Made by a program: the position numbers and the translations under genes. Below the pieces are notes generated by a model. That model was not told the origin of the DNA. It ran no database searches and saw only the letters and a program-made list of their open reading frames with translations. Shown here in pieces: positions 1 through 7,054 of a stretch of DNA of 45,737 nt (its first letter is position 1; each line of letters begins with the position of its first letter). Origin of the DNA: DASXRU01 sp039933315 (GTDB taxonomy: Bacteria > Acidobacteriota > Blastocatellia > Pyrinomonadales > Pyrinomonadaceae); assembly GCA_039933315.1 (NCBI GenBank), contig JBDTOI010000012.1, forward strand, positions 1 to 45,737, written 5' to 3'.

Positions 1-415
1 CCACAAATCGGCGACAGATAGTAGAGAAATCTTTCCCTTCGTGCGACGTAAGCGTACCGCAAACATTTTCAAGCACGATGAGTAGTGGCGCTCGTTTTTC
101 CTCAACGAGCGCCTCCATCAAAGTCCAGAATGGTCGGAATGTTCCCGACCGCTTGCCTTTAAGGCCCGCTCCCGCGCCTGCTAGCGACAGGTCTTGGCAC
201 GGAAAAGACGCCCACGCCAAGTGCGCCTGCCCGGGAAGATCGCAGCTTTCAAGAGAGTCAACGCTGTCAGTTTTTAGTTCGGCGTCTCCCCAGTTCTCTC
301 GATAGGCGCGGTTCTTTTTGTGGTCAAAATCGTTAGCAAATAGGCAGCGCCATTCTTTACCAAGCCCTGCGCGTACCATACCGCCGCCGGCAAAGAATTC
401 GTAGAAGTCACGCAT
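1..415 (-). CDS. C5 cytosine-specific DNA methyltransferase, N-terminal part (cut by window edge)
   Basis: The minus-strand frame opens with ATG at 415 and stays open to base 1, giving 138 residues. It shows the order of motifs of C5 cytosine methyltransferases: the S-adenosylmethionine-binding motif I (FFAGGGMVRAGLG, residues 7-19), motif IV with the catalytic cysteine (FPCQDLS, Cys73) and motif VI (ENV, residues 116-118). A Shine-Dalgarno sequence (TGAGGT) lies just before the ATG. The enzyme would transfer a methyl group to C5 of cytosine in a specific DNA sequence. The target-recognition domain and C-terminus lie outside the window. It begins 11 bases after a small ribbon-helix-helix-like gene, so the two are probably co-transcribed. 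No restriction enzyme gene is visible, so whether it is an orphan methyltransferase or half of a restriction-modification pair is open. Family assignment is firm. Confidence 0.9.
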   Translation of the reverse strand, partial: MRDFYEFFAGGGMVRAGLGKEWRCLFANDFDHKKNRAYRENWGDAELKTDSVDSLESCDLPGQAHLAWASFPCQDLSLAGAGAGLKGKRSGTFRPFWTLMEALVEEKRAPLLIVLENVCGTLTSHEGKDFSTICRRFV

Positions 416-426
416 TTTTCTAAACC

Positions 427-645
427 TCAGCTTTGCCCTTCGCGCCTTTTCGTCTTTGGTTTGAGTTTCAGCAAAGGGTTTGCAAGCGCTTTCATCACCG
501 CTTCATCAATAAAGCGGTGCGCAACTTCCGCCGGGTTTTGTCCCATGAGTCCCGTTGCCGCAATCTGGTCGAGCAAGTCTCCTACTTGTTCTGAGATGGT
601 TACTCTTACTAATTGACTCTTAGTGTTATTCTTTGTCATGCGCAT
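427..645 (-). CDS. Small ribbon-helix-helix-like protein upstream of the methyltransferase
   Basis: A 72-residue protein with a predicted short strand (QLVRVTIS) followed by two helices (EQVGDLLDQIAATG and NPAEVAHRFIDEAV). This is the spacing of an Arc/MetJ-type ribbon-helix-helix DNA-binding fold. The C-terminal tail is very basic (KLKPKTKRRE). It ends 11 bases before the methyltransferase start and probably forms one transcript with it. By analogy with controller proteins it could repress this operon, but that is inference. Two possible starts, MRM and the inner ATG, lie two codons apart. AT-rich sequence with TATAAT-like hexamers lies upstream at about 650-680 on the minus strand. I do not recognise a named family. 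Confidence 0.6.
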   Translation of the reverse strand: MRMTKNNTKSQLVRVTISEQVGDLLDQIAATGLMGQNPAEVAHRFIDEAVMKALANPLLKLKPKTKRREGQS

Positions 646-1084
646 GATTTAGCCTTAATTATCACTTAATTATGCGCCCTCCGCAATAGCTACTCGCTCG
701 GCCAGTCAGACAGAGATTGACCCAGGCGGTCTCGCAAAATGAGCCGCAATGGACTCTTCCGTTTACCTTGATTGTTTTACTGAGACCTAGCTGAGATAGT
801 TATATATCACTGCTTACCAAGGCCGTCCAGATGTCGTGCGTTTTATCCGACAACGTCGTCAAGCAATGATCTTTGCATCACTCGTTTTCGACCCAATACG
901 CCGGTTTGATGTCCAGTTCAACATGCTCTGGATTTGCGGTAGATGTTGTGCGCCAGAATCTTACAAAGGGCTTCGTGGATCTGAGCATTCTTGGTTCGCC
1001 TCAGCAACCCCTCACCAAGTTTGGAAAGCCTTGACGGGCAGCTCGGTCGGGCGGATACTTTATTTAAATTCGGGAGGTTTTGTC
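646..1084. other. Gene-poor spacer between divergent small genes
   Basis: An AT-richer stretch separates the methyltransferase operon from the small zinc-ribbon gene. An open frame runs from 836 into that gene, but its first 83 codons show no recognisable domain and lack a ribosome binding site. I see no RNA gene or clear repeat here. It may hold the promoters for both directions. Confidence 0.4.
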
Positions 1085-1342
1085 ATGTACCAGATAGCTT
1101 ACTGCAAGGACTGCACTCAGCCATTCAACATGGCTCTCAACGCCGCTCTCCATTACGGTATACGTAAGGTCTGTCCGGCCTGTACGGTCGCGATGAATGC
1201 GGCTGAACAAGCTCAGAAGAGTTCCGCACTCACGCGGGCCCAAAAAGATTTCGCCGCACTGATCGGGGTGGTTGGGGCTGGTATCGGATTGATCTTAGTC
1301 GCTCAAGCGTTGGATCAGGCCTTAGATCACTGGCTGGCTTAG
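1085..1342 (+). CDS. Small zinc-ribbon protein with a C-terminal membrane helix
   Basis: An 85-residue protein with two cysteine pairs (CKDC at residues 7-10 and CPAC at about 33-36) that look like a small zinc ribbon. A charged linker and one hydrophobic helix (IGVVGAGIGLILVAQAL) near the C-terminus follow, suggesting a tail-anchored membrane protein with a cytosolic metal-binding head. I chose the start at 1085 because GGGAGG sits six bases before this ATG. The frame is open further upstream to 836, but that extension has no ribosome binding site and no conserved features. The function is unknown. The flanking genes, a methyltransferase to the left and phenylalanine hydroxylase to the right, give no clear hint. 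Confidence 0.6.
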   Translation: MYQIAYCKDCTQPFNMALNAALHYGIRKVCPACTVAMNAAEQAQKSSALTRAQKDFAALIGVVGAGIGLILVAQALDQALDHWLA

Positions 1343-1503
1343 AACGCGGCACCATCACAACTCGGCACCGTTTTGTATTGACTGAGTGATTACTTAGCTG
1401 AGTCTATGTCCTCTCAAGTATTAAGGAATTCCTTTGTCTGCCTAAAAAGCCTCGCGTCGGCCCAAGAAGTCCCCTCCCAAACGGGCTTATTAGTCAGGCT
1501 CCC

Positions 1504-1533
1504 TTGACAGCATCGAACGGTGCTGGCTACTCT
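1504..1533 (+). promoter_or_regulatory. Promoter of the phenylalanine hydroxylase leader
   Basis: TTGACA (1504-1509) matches the -35 consensus exactly. After 18 bases comes TACTCT (1528-1533) as a -10 element. Transcription would start at about 1540, immediately before the Shine-Dalgarno sequence of the leader reading frame. The transcript would then carry a leader of roughly 215 bases before the hydroxylase start. Confidence 0.6.
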
Positions 1534-1557
1534 AGCCCGGCCTGAAGGGGTATTTCG

Positions 1558-1662
1558 GTGATTCAGACGCAACACTGCCTTTATCGTTACTACTATTACG
1601 GTCCGCTCTCCGCGTGGAGGGACGGTCAGGCGATGGGCTGTCGGCGTCCGATGATTATCTAA
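1558..1662 (+). CDS. Tyrosine-rich leader peptide of the phenylalanine hydroxylase attenuator
   Basis: A 34-codon frame starting with GTG and ending at TAA (1660-1662). AAGGGG (1545-1550) lies seven bases before the GTG, a good ribosome binding site. Codons 9-14 read YRYYYYG up to codon 15, that is five tyrosine codons out of six at 1582-1599. This is the hallmark of a leader peptide whose translation senses charged tRNA-Tyr. The codon run is followed directly by RNA segments that can pair in competing ways and then by a terminator hairpin before the phenylalanine hydroxylase gene. The expected role is regulatory: ribosome stalling at the Tyr codons when tyrosine is scarce. The peptide is too short to appear in routine gene calls. 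The rest of it (residues 15-34) shows no domain. Confidence 0.8.
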   Translation: MIQTQHCLYRYYYYGPLSAWRDGQAMGCRRPMII

Positions 1663-1732
1663 CGCTTTAGACAAGTTTCCAGAACCGGCCACCGGCCTTC
1701 CCGCGGGAAGGATCGGTGGCCGGTTTCGTTTT
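1601..1732 (+). promoter_or_regulatory. Tyrosine attenuator: alternative pairings and terminator
   Basis: Four segments can be read. Segment 1 (1601-1611, GTCC and CTCC) pairs with segment 2 (1616-1623, GGAG and GGAC) around loop GCGT. Segment 2 (1616-1626, GGAGGGACGGT) can instead pair with segment 3 (1691-1701, ACCGGCCTTCC), 10 of 11 positions including one G-U, forming an antiterminator. Segment 3 is part of the left arm of the terminator. Its outer stem, AACCGGCCACCG (1683-1694) with CGGTGGCCGGTT (1714-1725), is a perfect 12 base pairs. An inner CCTTCC/GGAAGG stem has a CGCG loop, and the broken T tract TTTCGTTTT follows. A ribosome stalled on the Tyr codons (1588-1599) would cover segment 1, free segment 2 and prevent termination. 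With enough tyrosine, 1:2 and the terminator form. This is inferred from pairing by eye. Confidence 0.75.
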
Positions 1733-1755
1733 GGAATGAATCGAGGTTTTCGCCA

Positions 1756-2649
1756 ATGACGACTCAATCAAAAAAACCACTTCTTTCCGACCATGTTGAT
1801 GTGCGCATGGTTGTGACCGACGCTGAGCCGGATAAAGACCGGGCGGACCGCAACACCATCGTGCAGCTGGATCCCGATCATCCTGGTTTTCGGGATCAGG
1901 AATATCGCGCTCGCCGCAACCGGATAGCGCAAATTGCGCTCACGTACCGACCCGGTCAGGCGATCCCCGATGCGCCTTATCTTCCGGAGGAGCATCAGGT
2001 CTGGCGCAGGATATGGGAAGCGCTGAAGCCGGCACACCAGGATCATGCCTGCAGCGAGTACCTGTCTTGTGTCGAACGCCTGAATCTTGATCGCAATCAC
2101 ATCCCGCAACTTTCTGAAGTTAGCCGGAGGGTGCAGGCCATCAGCGGCTTTCGTCTTGAGCCCGTGGCCGGATTGGTGGAACCGAGGGTCTTTCTCGAAT
2201 CGCTGGCCCAGGGAGTATTTCTCTGCACGCAATACATCCGGCACCACTCGACTCCGCTTTACACACCCGAGCCGGACGTGGTCCACGAAATAATTGGTCA
2301 CGCCGTCACGCTGGCCAGCGAACGACTGGCGGAACTAAACCGCCTGTTCGGCGAAGCGGTAAAGCGCACGACTCTGCCGGAACCTTTGGCGAGGCTATCT
2401 CGCCTCTACTGGTTCACGCTGGAATTTGGGGTACTTCGGGAAGCCGGCGAGTTGAAGGCGTACGGTACCGGGCTCCTGTCATCGGCGGGAGAATTGGCCG
2501 CCATGCACCAGGCGGAGCAGCGGCCCTTTGATCCGGATACCGCGTCTCTACAGGAGTACGACCCTACCCAATATCAGCCGGTCCTTTTCAGCGCCGATTC
2601 ATTTGCAGGTATGCATCAGCGACTGCGCGACTATCTGATCCATTGGTAA
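1756..2649 (+). CDS. phhA: Phenylalanine 4-hydroxylase
   Basis: A 297-residue protein of the aromatic amino acid hydroxylase family. It converts phenylalanine to tyrosine in the cytoplasm using iron, oxygen and tetrahydropterin. The iron-binding signature PEPDVVHEIIGH gives His177 and His182, and the third ligand is Glu223 in WFTLEFG. Length and lack of a long regulatory domain fit bacterial single-domain enzymes. CGAGG precedes the ATG. The gene is preceded by a tyrosine-codon leader and terminator, implying that expression rises when tyrosine is short. This points to a biosynthetic rather than catabolic role. No pterin-4a-carbinolamine dehydratase or tyrosine catabolism gene is adjacent. 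A decayed heavy-metal ATPase remnant follows convergently. Confidence 0.95.
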   Translation: MTTQSKKPLLSDHVDVRMVVTDAEPDKDRADRNTIVQLDPDHPGFRDQEYRARRNRIAQIALTYRPGQAIPDAPYLPEEHQVWRRIWEALKPAHQDHACSEYLSCVERLNLDRNHIPQLSEVSRRVQAISGFRLEPVAGLVEPRVFLESLAQGVFLCTQYIRHHSTPLYTPEPDVVHEIIGHAVTLASERLAELNRLFGEAVKRTTLPEPLARLSRLYWFTLEFGVLREAGELKAYGTGLLSSAGELAAMHQAEQRPFDPDTASLQEYDPTQYQPVLFSADSFAGMHQRLRDYLIHW

Positions 2650-2655
2650 CCCAGA

Positions 2656-2910
2656 CTAGGGGTTTACGCGGCGCAGGCGTAGCGCGTTGGCGATGACGGA
2701 GACTGAGCTGAAGCTCATAAGGAATCGGCCTGGGTCCTTACGGAATGCTTCTACACAATGAGCGCTGCAGAAGAAATATGTCGTGCCTTCATGCGTCAAA
2801 GAGCCGGCGGCGGTCTGCTTGTTAACCGTCGTGCCGCAAACGGGAACGATTGCCTGCTCGCTCGACAGCGTCGTATCCCTGGCGTTAGCAGTACTCGTAT
2901 GCTGGAACTA
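2656..2910 (-). pseudogene. Remnant of a P1B-type heavy-metal (copper) ATPase: YHS domain joined to the extreme C-terminus
   Basis: Reading the minus strand, an open stretch without a start codon encodes a YHS metal-binding domain (VCGTTVNKQTAAG, then YFFCSAHCVEAFRKDPGRF). It is joined in frame to MSFSSVSVIANALRLRR and ends at TAG (2656-2658). YHS or TRASH domains often sit at the N-terminus of copper-transporting ATPases, and the second string is the typical end of their last membrane helices. The whole central part (actuator, phosphorylation and nucleotide domains, roughly 600 residues) is missing. The frame is closed upstream by TAG near 2910. It is therefore a deletion remnant rather than a functional pump. 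Whether the small YHS piece is still translated is unknown. Confidence 0.75.
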
Positions 2911-3059
2911 TGTTCCTTCGACCCGTCTTCGAGCCAGTTGATCCGCCCTCGATCGTGCGCTATATATTCGCCCTATGTCCGTGACACCTGTCAGTTTTTG
3001 GAAACCACCGAAGCCTGATCCTGGCGATTGAAAACGCAGACTATGGGAACCAGGAGAAG

Positions 3060-3671
3060 ATGACCACACGACAAAAGCTATCGAGATCTATGACTGAGGA
3101 ACAGTTCGATAACGGATATTGGTATGCAGTTGAGATAAAAGTGTTCGCAGATAAACTTGGCATCCTGTCGGCGTCTAAACTTCGCAAGGATGAGCTCGAA
3201 GAATTAATCAAACATTTTCTACGAACTGGAAAGATAAATAGTCCGGTCCGGAAAAATCTTGCGAAGTCGGGTGTCAAAGATATTGAAAAAGGGCTCAGCC
3301 TCCAACTTCCGGTTGTTACCTATACCAGTAACAAGGAAACTAAAGCCTTCATCGTTAACGAGGCCCTGAAGATCGCTCCAGGCTTAAAAAGGAAATCGGG
3401 AGCCCGCTATCGACTCAATCGCTGGCGAGAAGAGCAGTTGGAAAAGGGAAGGAAAATCACCTACGAAGATTTGGTTCGGCAATATGTGAAGTTGAATCAA
3501 ATGGAGGGAAGCTTTCCTCAGGCGCCTTCGGGCCGTTATATAAATTTTCTGTCTGATTTTCTGGCAGCAGAAAAGAACTCAACGAGAGTCCAGGCAATGA
3601 AGGCCTGGCGAGAATTGAAGAAATTAGACATCCCCAAAACCTACCAGGCCTGGAAAAAGGTTCACCAATGA
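3060..3671 (+). CDS. SAP-like domain protein of unknown function
   Basis: A 203-residue protein, rich in lysine and arginine, with no signal peptide or membrane segment. Residues about 30-58 (ADKLGILSASKLRKDELEELI) have the helix-extended-loop-helix look of a SAP motif, which binds DNA in other proteins. The remainder is helical and basic, with aromatic residues (YRLNRWREEQLEKG, then YINFLSDFLAAEK). AGGAGA lies directly before the ATG, a strong ribosome binding site. It stands alone between the ATPase remnant and the convergent penicillin-binding protein gene, with only 23 bases between the two stop codons. A DNA- or RNA-binding role is inferred from the SAP-like motif and charge only. Confidence 0.6.
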   Translation: MTTRQKLSRSMTEEQFDNGYWYAVEIKVFADKLGILSASKLRKDELEELIKHFLRTGKINSPVRKNLAKSGVKDIEKGLSLQLPVVTYTSNKETKAFIVNEALKIAPGLKRKSGARYRLNRWREEQLEKGRKITYEDLVRQYVKLNQMEGSFPQAPSGRYINFLSDFLAAEKNSTRVQAMKAWRELKKLDIPKTYQAWKKVHQ

Positions 3672-3694
3672 AAAGCGCTGGAGAGTAAATCAAT

Positions 3695-6247
3695 CTAAGG
3701 CTCGTCTCCGCCCTTCTTTCCTTTTTTCTTATTGTCCACTTCGCGCGGGCGCGTGGCTGGTGGCGGCGGTGAATCAATTTGCGGAACCGCTGGCTCTTTT
3801 CGCGGTTCTGCGGGTTTGGCAGCGTCTCCGCCCTCGTCCGATCTGGGCGCCGGTGGCATCGTCGCATCTTCCAGCTTCGGCGTCGTAATCTCCGTCGGCT
3901 GGACTGTTTCATCATCGCCGTTGGCCTTGGCGTCAGCAGTCATCTCAGCCCGTTGCGCCGCCAATTCACGCTGTCGCTGGCGGAAAAGTTCCTTCATGTC
4001 CTCGGGCATGCTGGGCGCTTTATCGAAAGTTTCCTTCGGTTTGTCCTTCAGAAAGTCCTTCATGAAATCGACGAAAAACGGCAGCGCTCCCACACCGCCA
4101 GTCATGTCATTACCGAGCGGCTTCTTCTTGCCGGGATAACCCATCCACACGCCGGTGACGTAGGTCGGCGTGTATCCGATGAACCAGACGTCGGTGTGAT
4201 CGTTAACCGTGCCGGTTTTTCCGGCCACCTGCACACCCAGCGAGCGAGCTGCCGTAGCAGTGCCGCCTTCGACCACCCCGCGCATCATCGAGACCATCGT
4301 CAAGGCGACATACTGGTTAATAACCTTGTAGGTTGTCTTCTCCCATTCCTCGAGTACGGCGCCATCCCGATCGACGACGCGACGAATCATGTGCGGCTCG
4401 ACCCGTATGCCTTTGTTGGGGAAGGCAGAATAAGCCGACACCATTTGATCCAGAGGCACTTCGGTGGCGCCCAGCGCTGAAGAAAGATAAGGAGCCATCG
4501 GCACCTTGATGCCGAACCGGCGCACCATCTGCGAGCCGGTTTGTATGCCGACAGTCTGCAGGAGGTGAACCGCCGGAATATTCACCGACTGGGCCAGCGC
4601 GGTCTTCAACGGCATGTCGCCAGTTGCAAGCGAACCGTTATAGTTGTGCGGTTCCCAGCCACCTATCTTAATCGGCGCGCCGCTGACAGTAGTGTCAGGC
4701 GTCATGCCCCATTCGACCGCGGCCGTATAGATGAAAGGCTTGAATGCGGAACCTGTCTGCCGGTAGGCCTGGTAGGCGTTGTTGAACTTGTTGGTGTAGA
4801 AATCGTAGCCACCCACCATGGCCACCACCTCGCCCGTCTTTGCGTTCAAGGTCATCATCGCACCTTGCACGGCCGGGATTTGTGACAGCTCAACTTTCAA
4901 ACGGCGGGCCTTACTATCAATCTCCTTAATTTCAAATTCAGCCAGGTAACCTGGTTTGAATTCCATCCGTGGTTGACGTTGGCCCCAACCCATCTCGGCC
5001 GCCGTGACAGTGGCGTTGAAGTTTCCAAAGCGTACCTGAGCCTCATTCTTCGCCTGATCGACTTTCATGATCATGCCAATCAGGTGCCGGCCCACCGTGT
5101 AGTCATTGCCGTACCAGTCGGGATGTTTGTATCCGGCCAGTTCCTGTTGGGTGGGCGGGCCCGCGCCGTTGTTCACGGTCGTAGGCATCATGTTGTAGGT
5201 CGAGCGCCAACCGCCGTGCGAACGATCGTAACGACGCAAACCAGCGCGTACTACTTCGTAAGCTTTTTTCTGGGCCGCCACGTTGATGGTGGTGTACACG
5301 GCCAGGCCGCTCTGGGCCACTCGCGTGGTGTACTTCTCTTCGAGATCCTGCCTGATCTGTTCGACCGGGTAATCAAAGGGGCTCGACTTTTCCTGCGACT
5401 GGTAATAAGCAGTGTCGGCCAGCTGAATCGGTTTCGCCTTGGCTGCGGCCACTTCGGCCTCTGTGGCAAATCCTGCCTTCGCCATCTGGTCCAACACCAG
5501 ATCGCGCCGCTCTTTCGCTTTTTCCGGGTTGGTGGTCGGAGAAAAGTCGCTGGGCGCCTTAGGGATGCCGGCCAGCAGGGCCGCTTCCTCAAGCGTCAGA
5601 TCTTTTGCCGGCTTGCCAAAGTATGTTCTGGACCCCGCTTCGACGCCATAGGAGTTGGCCCCCAGGAAAATGTGATTGGCGTACAGCTCCATGATCTGTT
5701 GCTTGGTGTAATAGCGTTCGATCTGCAGAGCCAGGGCCCACTCGTTCATTTTTCGTTTGAAGGTTCGCTCCTGCGAGAGAAAGAGATTCTTGGCTAACTG
5801 CTGGGTCAGCGTCGAGCCTCCCTCCTTTTTATTAGTAGTTATGTTCTTCCACGCAGCGCCGACGATGCGAATAGGATCAATGCCGATATGATCGTAAAAA
5901 CGCGCATCCTCGATCGCCAGAATCGCGTTTCTCATTACGGGCGGAATCTCTTCGAACTTAAGCGGGATACGTTTTTCCAGGGCGAACTCACCGATTACAG
6001 TCTGGCCATCGTCGGCGTAAATCCGCGTCACTACGCTGGGCCGGTAAGTCGCCAGCGCAGCCACTTCGCTGGCAGCCTGCGAGTAGTTGAGCTGGTAGGC
6101 GAAAACTATGCCAGTCAGTCCGCCGGCAGCCAGCGCCAGGAGCAGCACTGCAGGCAACCAGAACCGGCGCAGCAAGTGGCGACGTCGGGCCGGCGGCGCA
6201 TTGAGTACGGCGCGCGGCGAGTAAGCTTTAGGATTATTCGAAGCCAT
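3695..6247 (-). CDS. Class A penicillin-binding protein (transglycosylase/transpeptidase, PBP1A type)
   Basis: An 850-residue bifunctional cell-wall enzyme that polymerises lipid II into glycan strands and cross-links the peptides, acting outside the inner membrane. One N-terminal membrane helix (about residues 29-51) follows a basic cytosolic tail. The GT51 glycosyltransferase domain has the catalytic glutamate in AIEDARFYDH (Glu113) and the motif GGSTLTQQLAKNLFLS. The transpeptidase has TGSAFKPF (Ser500, Lys503), SVN (554-556) and KTGT (677-680). A domain of about 110 residues between the two halves matches the usual spacing. The last hundred residues are a Pro/Glu/Lys-rich tail that looks disordered, ending in KKKGKKGG. 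It is convergent with the SAP-like gene and 155 bases from the hemoglobin gene. All key residues are present. Confidence 0.95.
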   Translation of the reverse strand: MASNNPKAYSPRAVLNAPPARRRHLLRRFWLPAVLLLALAAGGLTGIVFAYQLNYSQAASEVAALATYRPSVVTRIYADDGQTVIGEFALEKRIPLKFEEIPPVMRNAILAIEDARFYDHIGIDPIRIVGAAWKNITTNKKEGGSTLTQQLAKNLFLSQERTFKRKMNEWALALQIERYYTKQQIMELYANHIFLGANSYGVEAGSRTYFGKPAKDLTLEEAALLAGIPKAPSDFSPTTNPEKAKERRDLVLDQMAKAGFATEAEVAAAKAKPIQLADTAYYQSQEKSSPFDYPVEQIRQDLEEKYTTRVAQSGLAVYTTINVAAQKKAYEVVRAGLRRYDRSHGGWRSTYNMMPTTVNNGAGPPTQQELAGYKHPDWYGNDYTVGRHLIGMIMKVDQAKNEAQVRFGNFNATVTAAEMGWGQRQPRMEFKPGYLAEFEIKEIDSKARRLKVELSQIPAVQGAMMTLNAKTGEVVAMVGGYDFYTNKFNNAYQAYRQTGSAFKPFIYTAAVEWGMTPDTTVSGAPIKIGGWEPHNYNGSLATGDMPLKTALAQSVNIPAVHLLQTVGIQTGSQMVRRFGIKVPMAPYLSSALGATEVPLDQMVSAYSAFPNKGIRVEPHMIRRVVDRDGAVLEEWEKTTYKVINQYVALTMVSMMRGVVEGGTATAARSLGVQVAGKTGTVNDHTDVWFIGYTPTYVTGVWMGYPGKKKPLGNDMTGGVGALPFFVDFMKDFLKDKPKETFDKAPSMPEDMKELFRQRQRELAAQRAEMTADAKANGDDETVQPTEITTPKLEDATMPPAPRSDEGGDAAKPAEPRKEPAVPQIDSPPPPATRPREVDNKKKGKKGGDEP

Positions 6248-6402
6248 AGAACCGCCCTTCGTTAGAAAGAGAGTCAGCCTTTTGTGACAGTCATCGTAAC
6301 ATAGGAGGCGGGCACGGTTAATGTGGGATGCCTCAACCGCCGCGCGGGGTAAACCTCACCTGGGTTCCCCCGCGCCAACGATGCGATTTTCGCGATTTGG
6401 GC

Positions 6403-6873
6403 CTATTTTTCGACGATATCCTTCTTGAGACTGGTTACAAAGGCCACCAGCTCGTTCGTCTCTTTGGCCGGCACCTTGAACTTATCGAGAGTCGCAATCA
6501 GATGCTTGGCGGCAGCATCCCATTGGGCTTCTGTGATGCCCAGGCCCTGATGCGACGTCTTCATATCGCGCCCGACGTAGAGGCAGGGGCCACCGGCAGC
6601 GGCGCAGAACTGATCCACAATGTGCTGGCGAATTCGCTTCAGTGAATCGGTGCTATGACCCTCAAAGAAGCGTGCCAATTGTTTGTCGGCTACGAGGCGC
6701 CCGACAAAATCATCCACTACGGCAGCAATGGCGTCATAACCACCGACACGCTGGTAGAGAGACTTCTCCTGAGCGGCCTGACGGGAATTCATCATTGGTG
6801 TCTGGGCTGCAGCGGTAAACGAGGCCGCGGCCAGGAGAAGTAAAGCGAATGCGATCGCCTTAATTTTCTTCAT
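6403..6873 (-). CDS. Truncated hemoglobin with an N-terminal signal peptide
   Basis: A 156-residue protein. Residues 1-23 form a signal peptide (MKKIKAIAFALLLLAAASF, then cleavage near AAAQ). The rest is a 2-on-2 truncated hemoglobin: LYQRVGGYDAIAAVVDDFV, RFFEGHS, and the heme-ligating proximal histidine in TSHQGLGI (His108), typical of group I. It would bind heme and small ligands such as oxygen or nitric oxide. The export signal places it in the periplasm, which is less common than the usual cytosolic location. AAGGAG lies upstream of the ATG at a good distance. It forms a separate unit between the penicillin-binding protein and the anti-sigma factor genes. The physiological ligand cannot be told from sequence. 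Confidence 0.9.
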   Translation of the reverse strand: MKKIKAIAFALLLLAAASFTAAAQTPMMNSRQAAQEKSLYQRVGGYDAIAAVVDDFVGRLVADKQLARFFEGHSTDSLKRIRQHIVDQFCAAAGGPCLYVGRDMKTSHQGLGITEAQWDAAAKHLIATLDKFKVPAKETNELVAFVTSLKKDIVEK

Positions 6874-6968
6874 TATTTGGTTCTCCTTAGTTTGTAGGCG
6901 GGGAACCCGCGTAATTACTTGGTGAATCTTGTTTCCTATCTACGTCGAGAAGCGGGTTTCGGATTTAA

Positions 6969-7054
6969 GTGGCACAGATTTCAATCTGTGAGGCCCCGTG
7001 TCCGTATCGGACTGAAGACTTAATCCAGGGATCACAGACTGAAGTCTGTGACAC
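6969..7054. repeat. Dispersed inverted-repeat element, family A, copy 1
   Basis: Left arm GTGGCACAGATTTCAATCTG (from 6969) and right arm CAGACTGAAGTCTGTGACAC (to 7054) are near-reverse complements. Each arm is itself palindromic around CAGACTTCAGTCTG. The same arms recur at 37893-38028, where they are a perfect pair. It touches the stop codon of the anti-sigma gene and could fold as a hairpin in its transcript. Confidence 0.7.

Noticed and set aside
836..1084. Upstream extension of the zinc-ribbon gene
   Set aside because: No ribosome binding site at 836 and no recognisable domain. The ATG at 1085 has GGGAGG at ideal distance.
1601..1732. T-box or tyrosine riboswitch upstream of phhA
   Set aside because: The T-box consensus (GGGTGG with ACCGCG) is absent and the Tyr-codon frame with its own ribosome binding site explains the region better.
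2758..3018. Plus-strand open frame of 86 codons
   Set aside because: It is the shadow of the YHS/ATPase remnant on the other strand, with no features of its own.
4973..5797. Plus-strand frame opposite the penicillin-binding protein
   Set aside because: It lies wholly within a clearly coding minus-strand gene and its translation has no domain signature.
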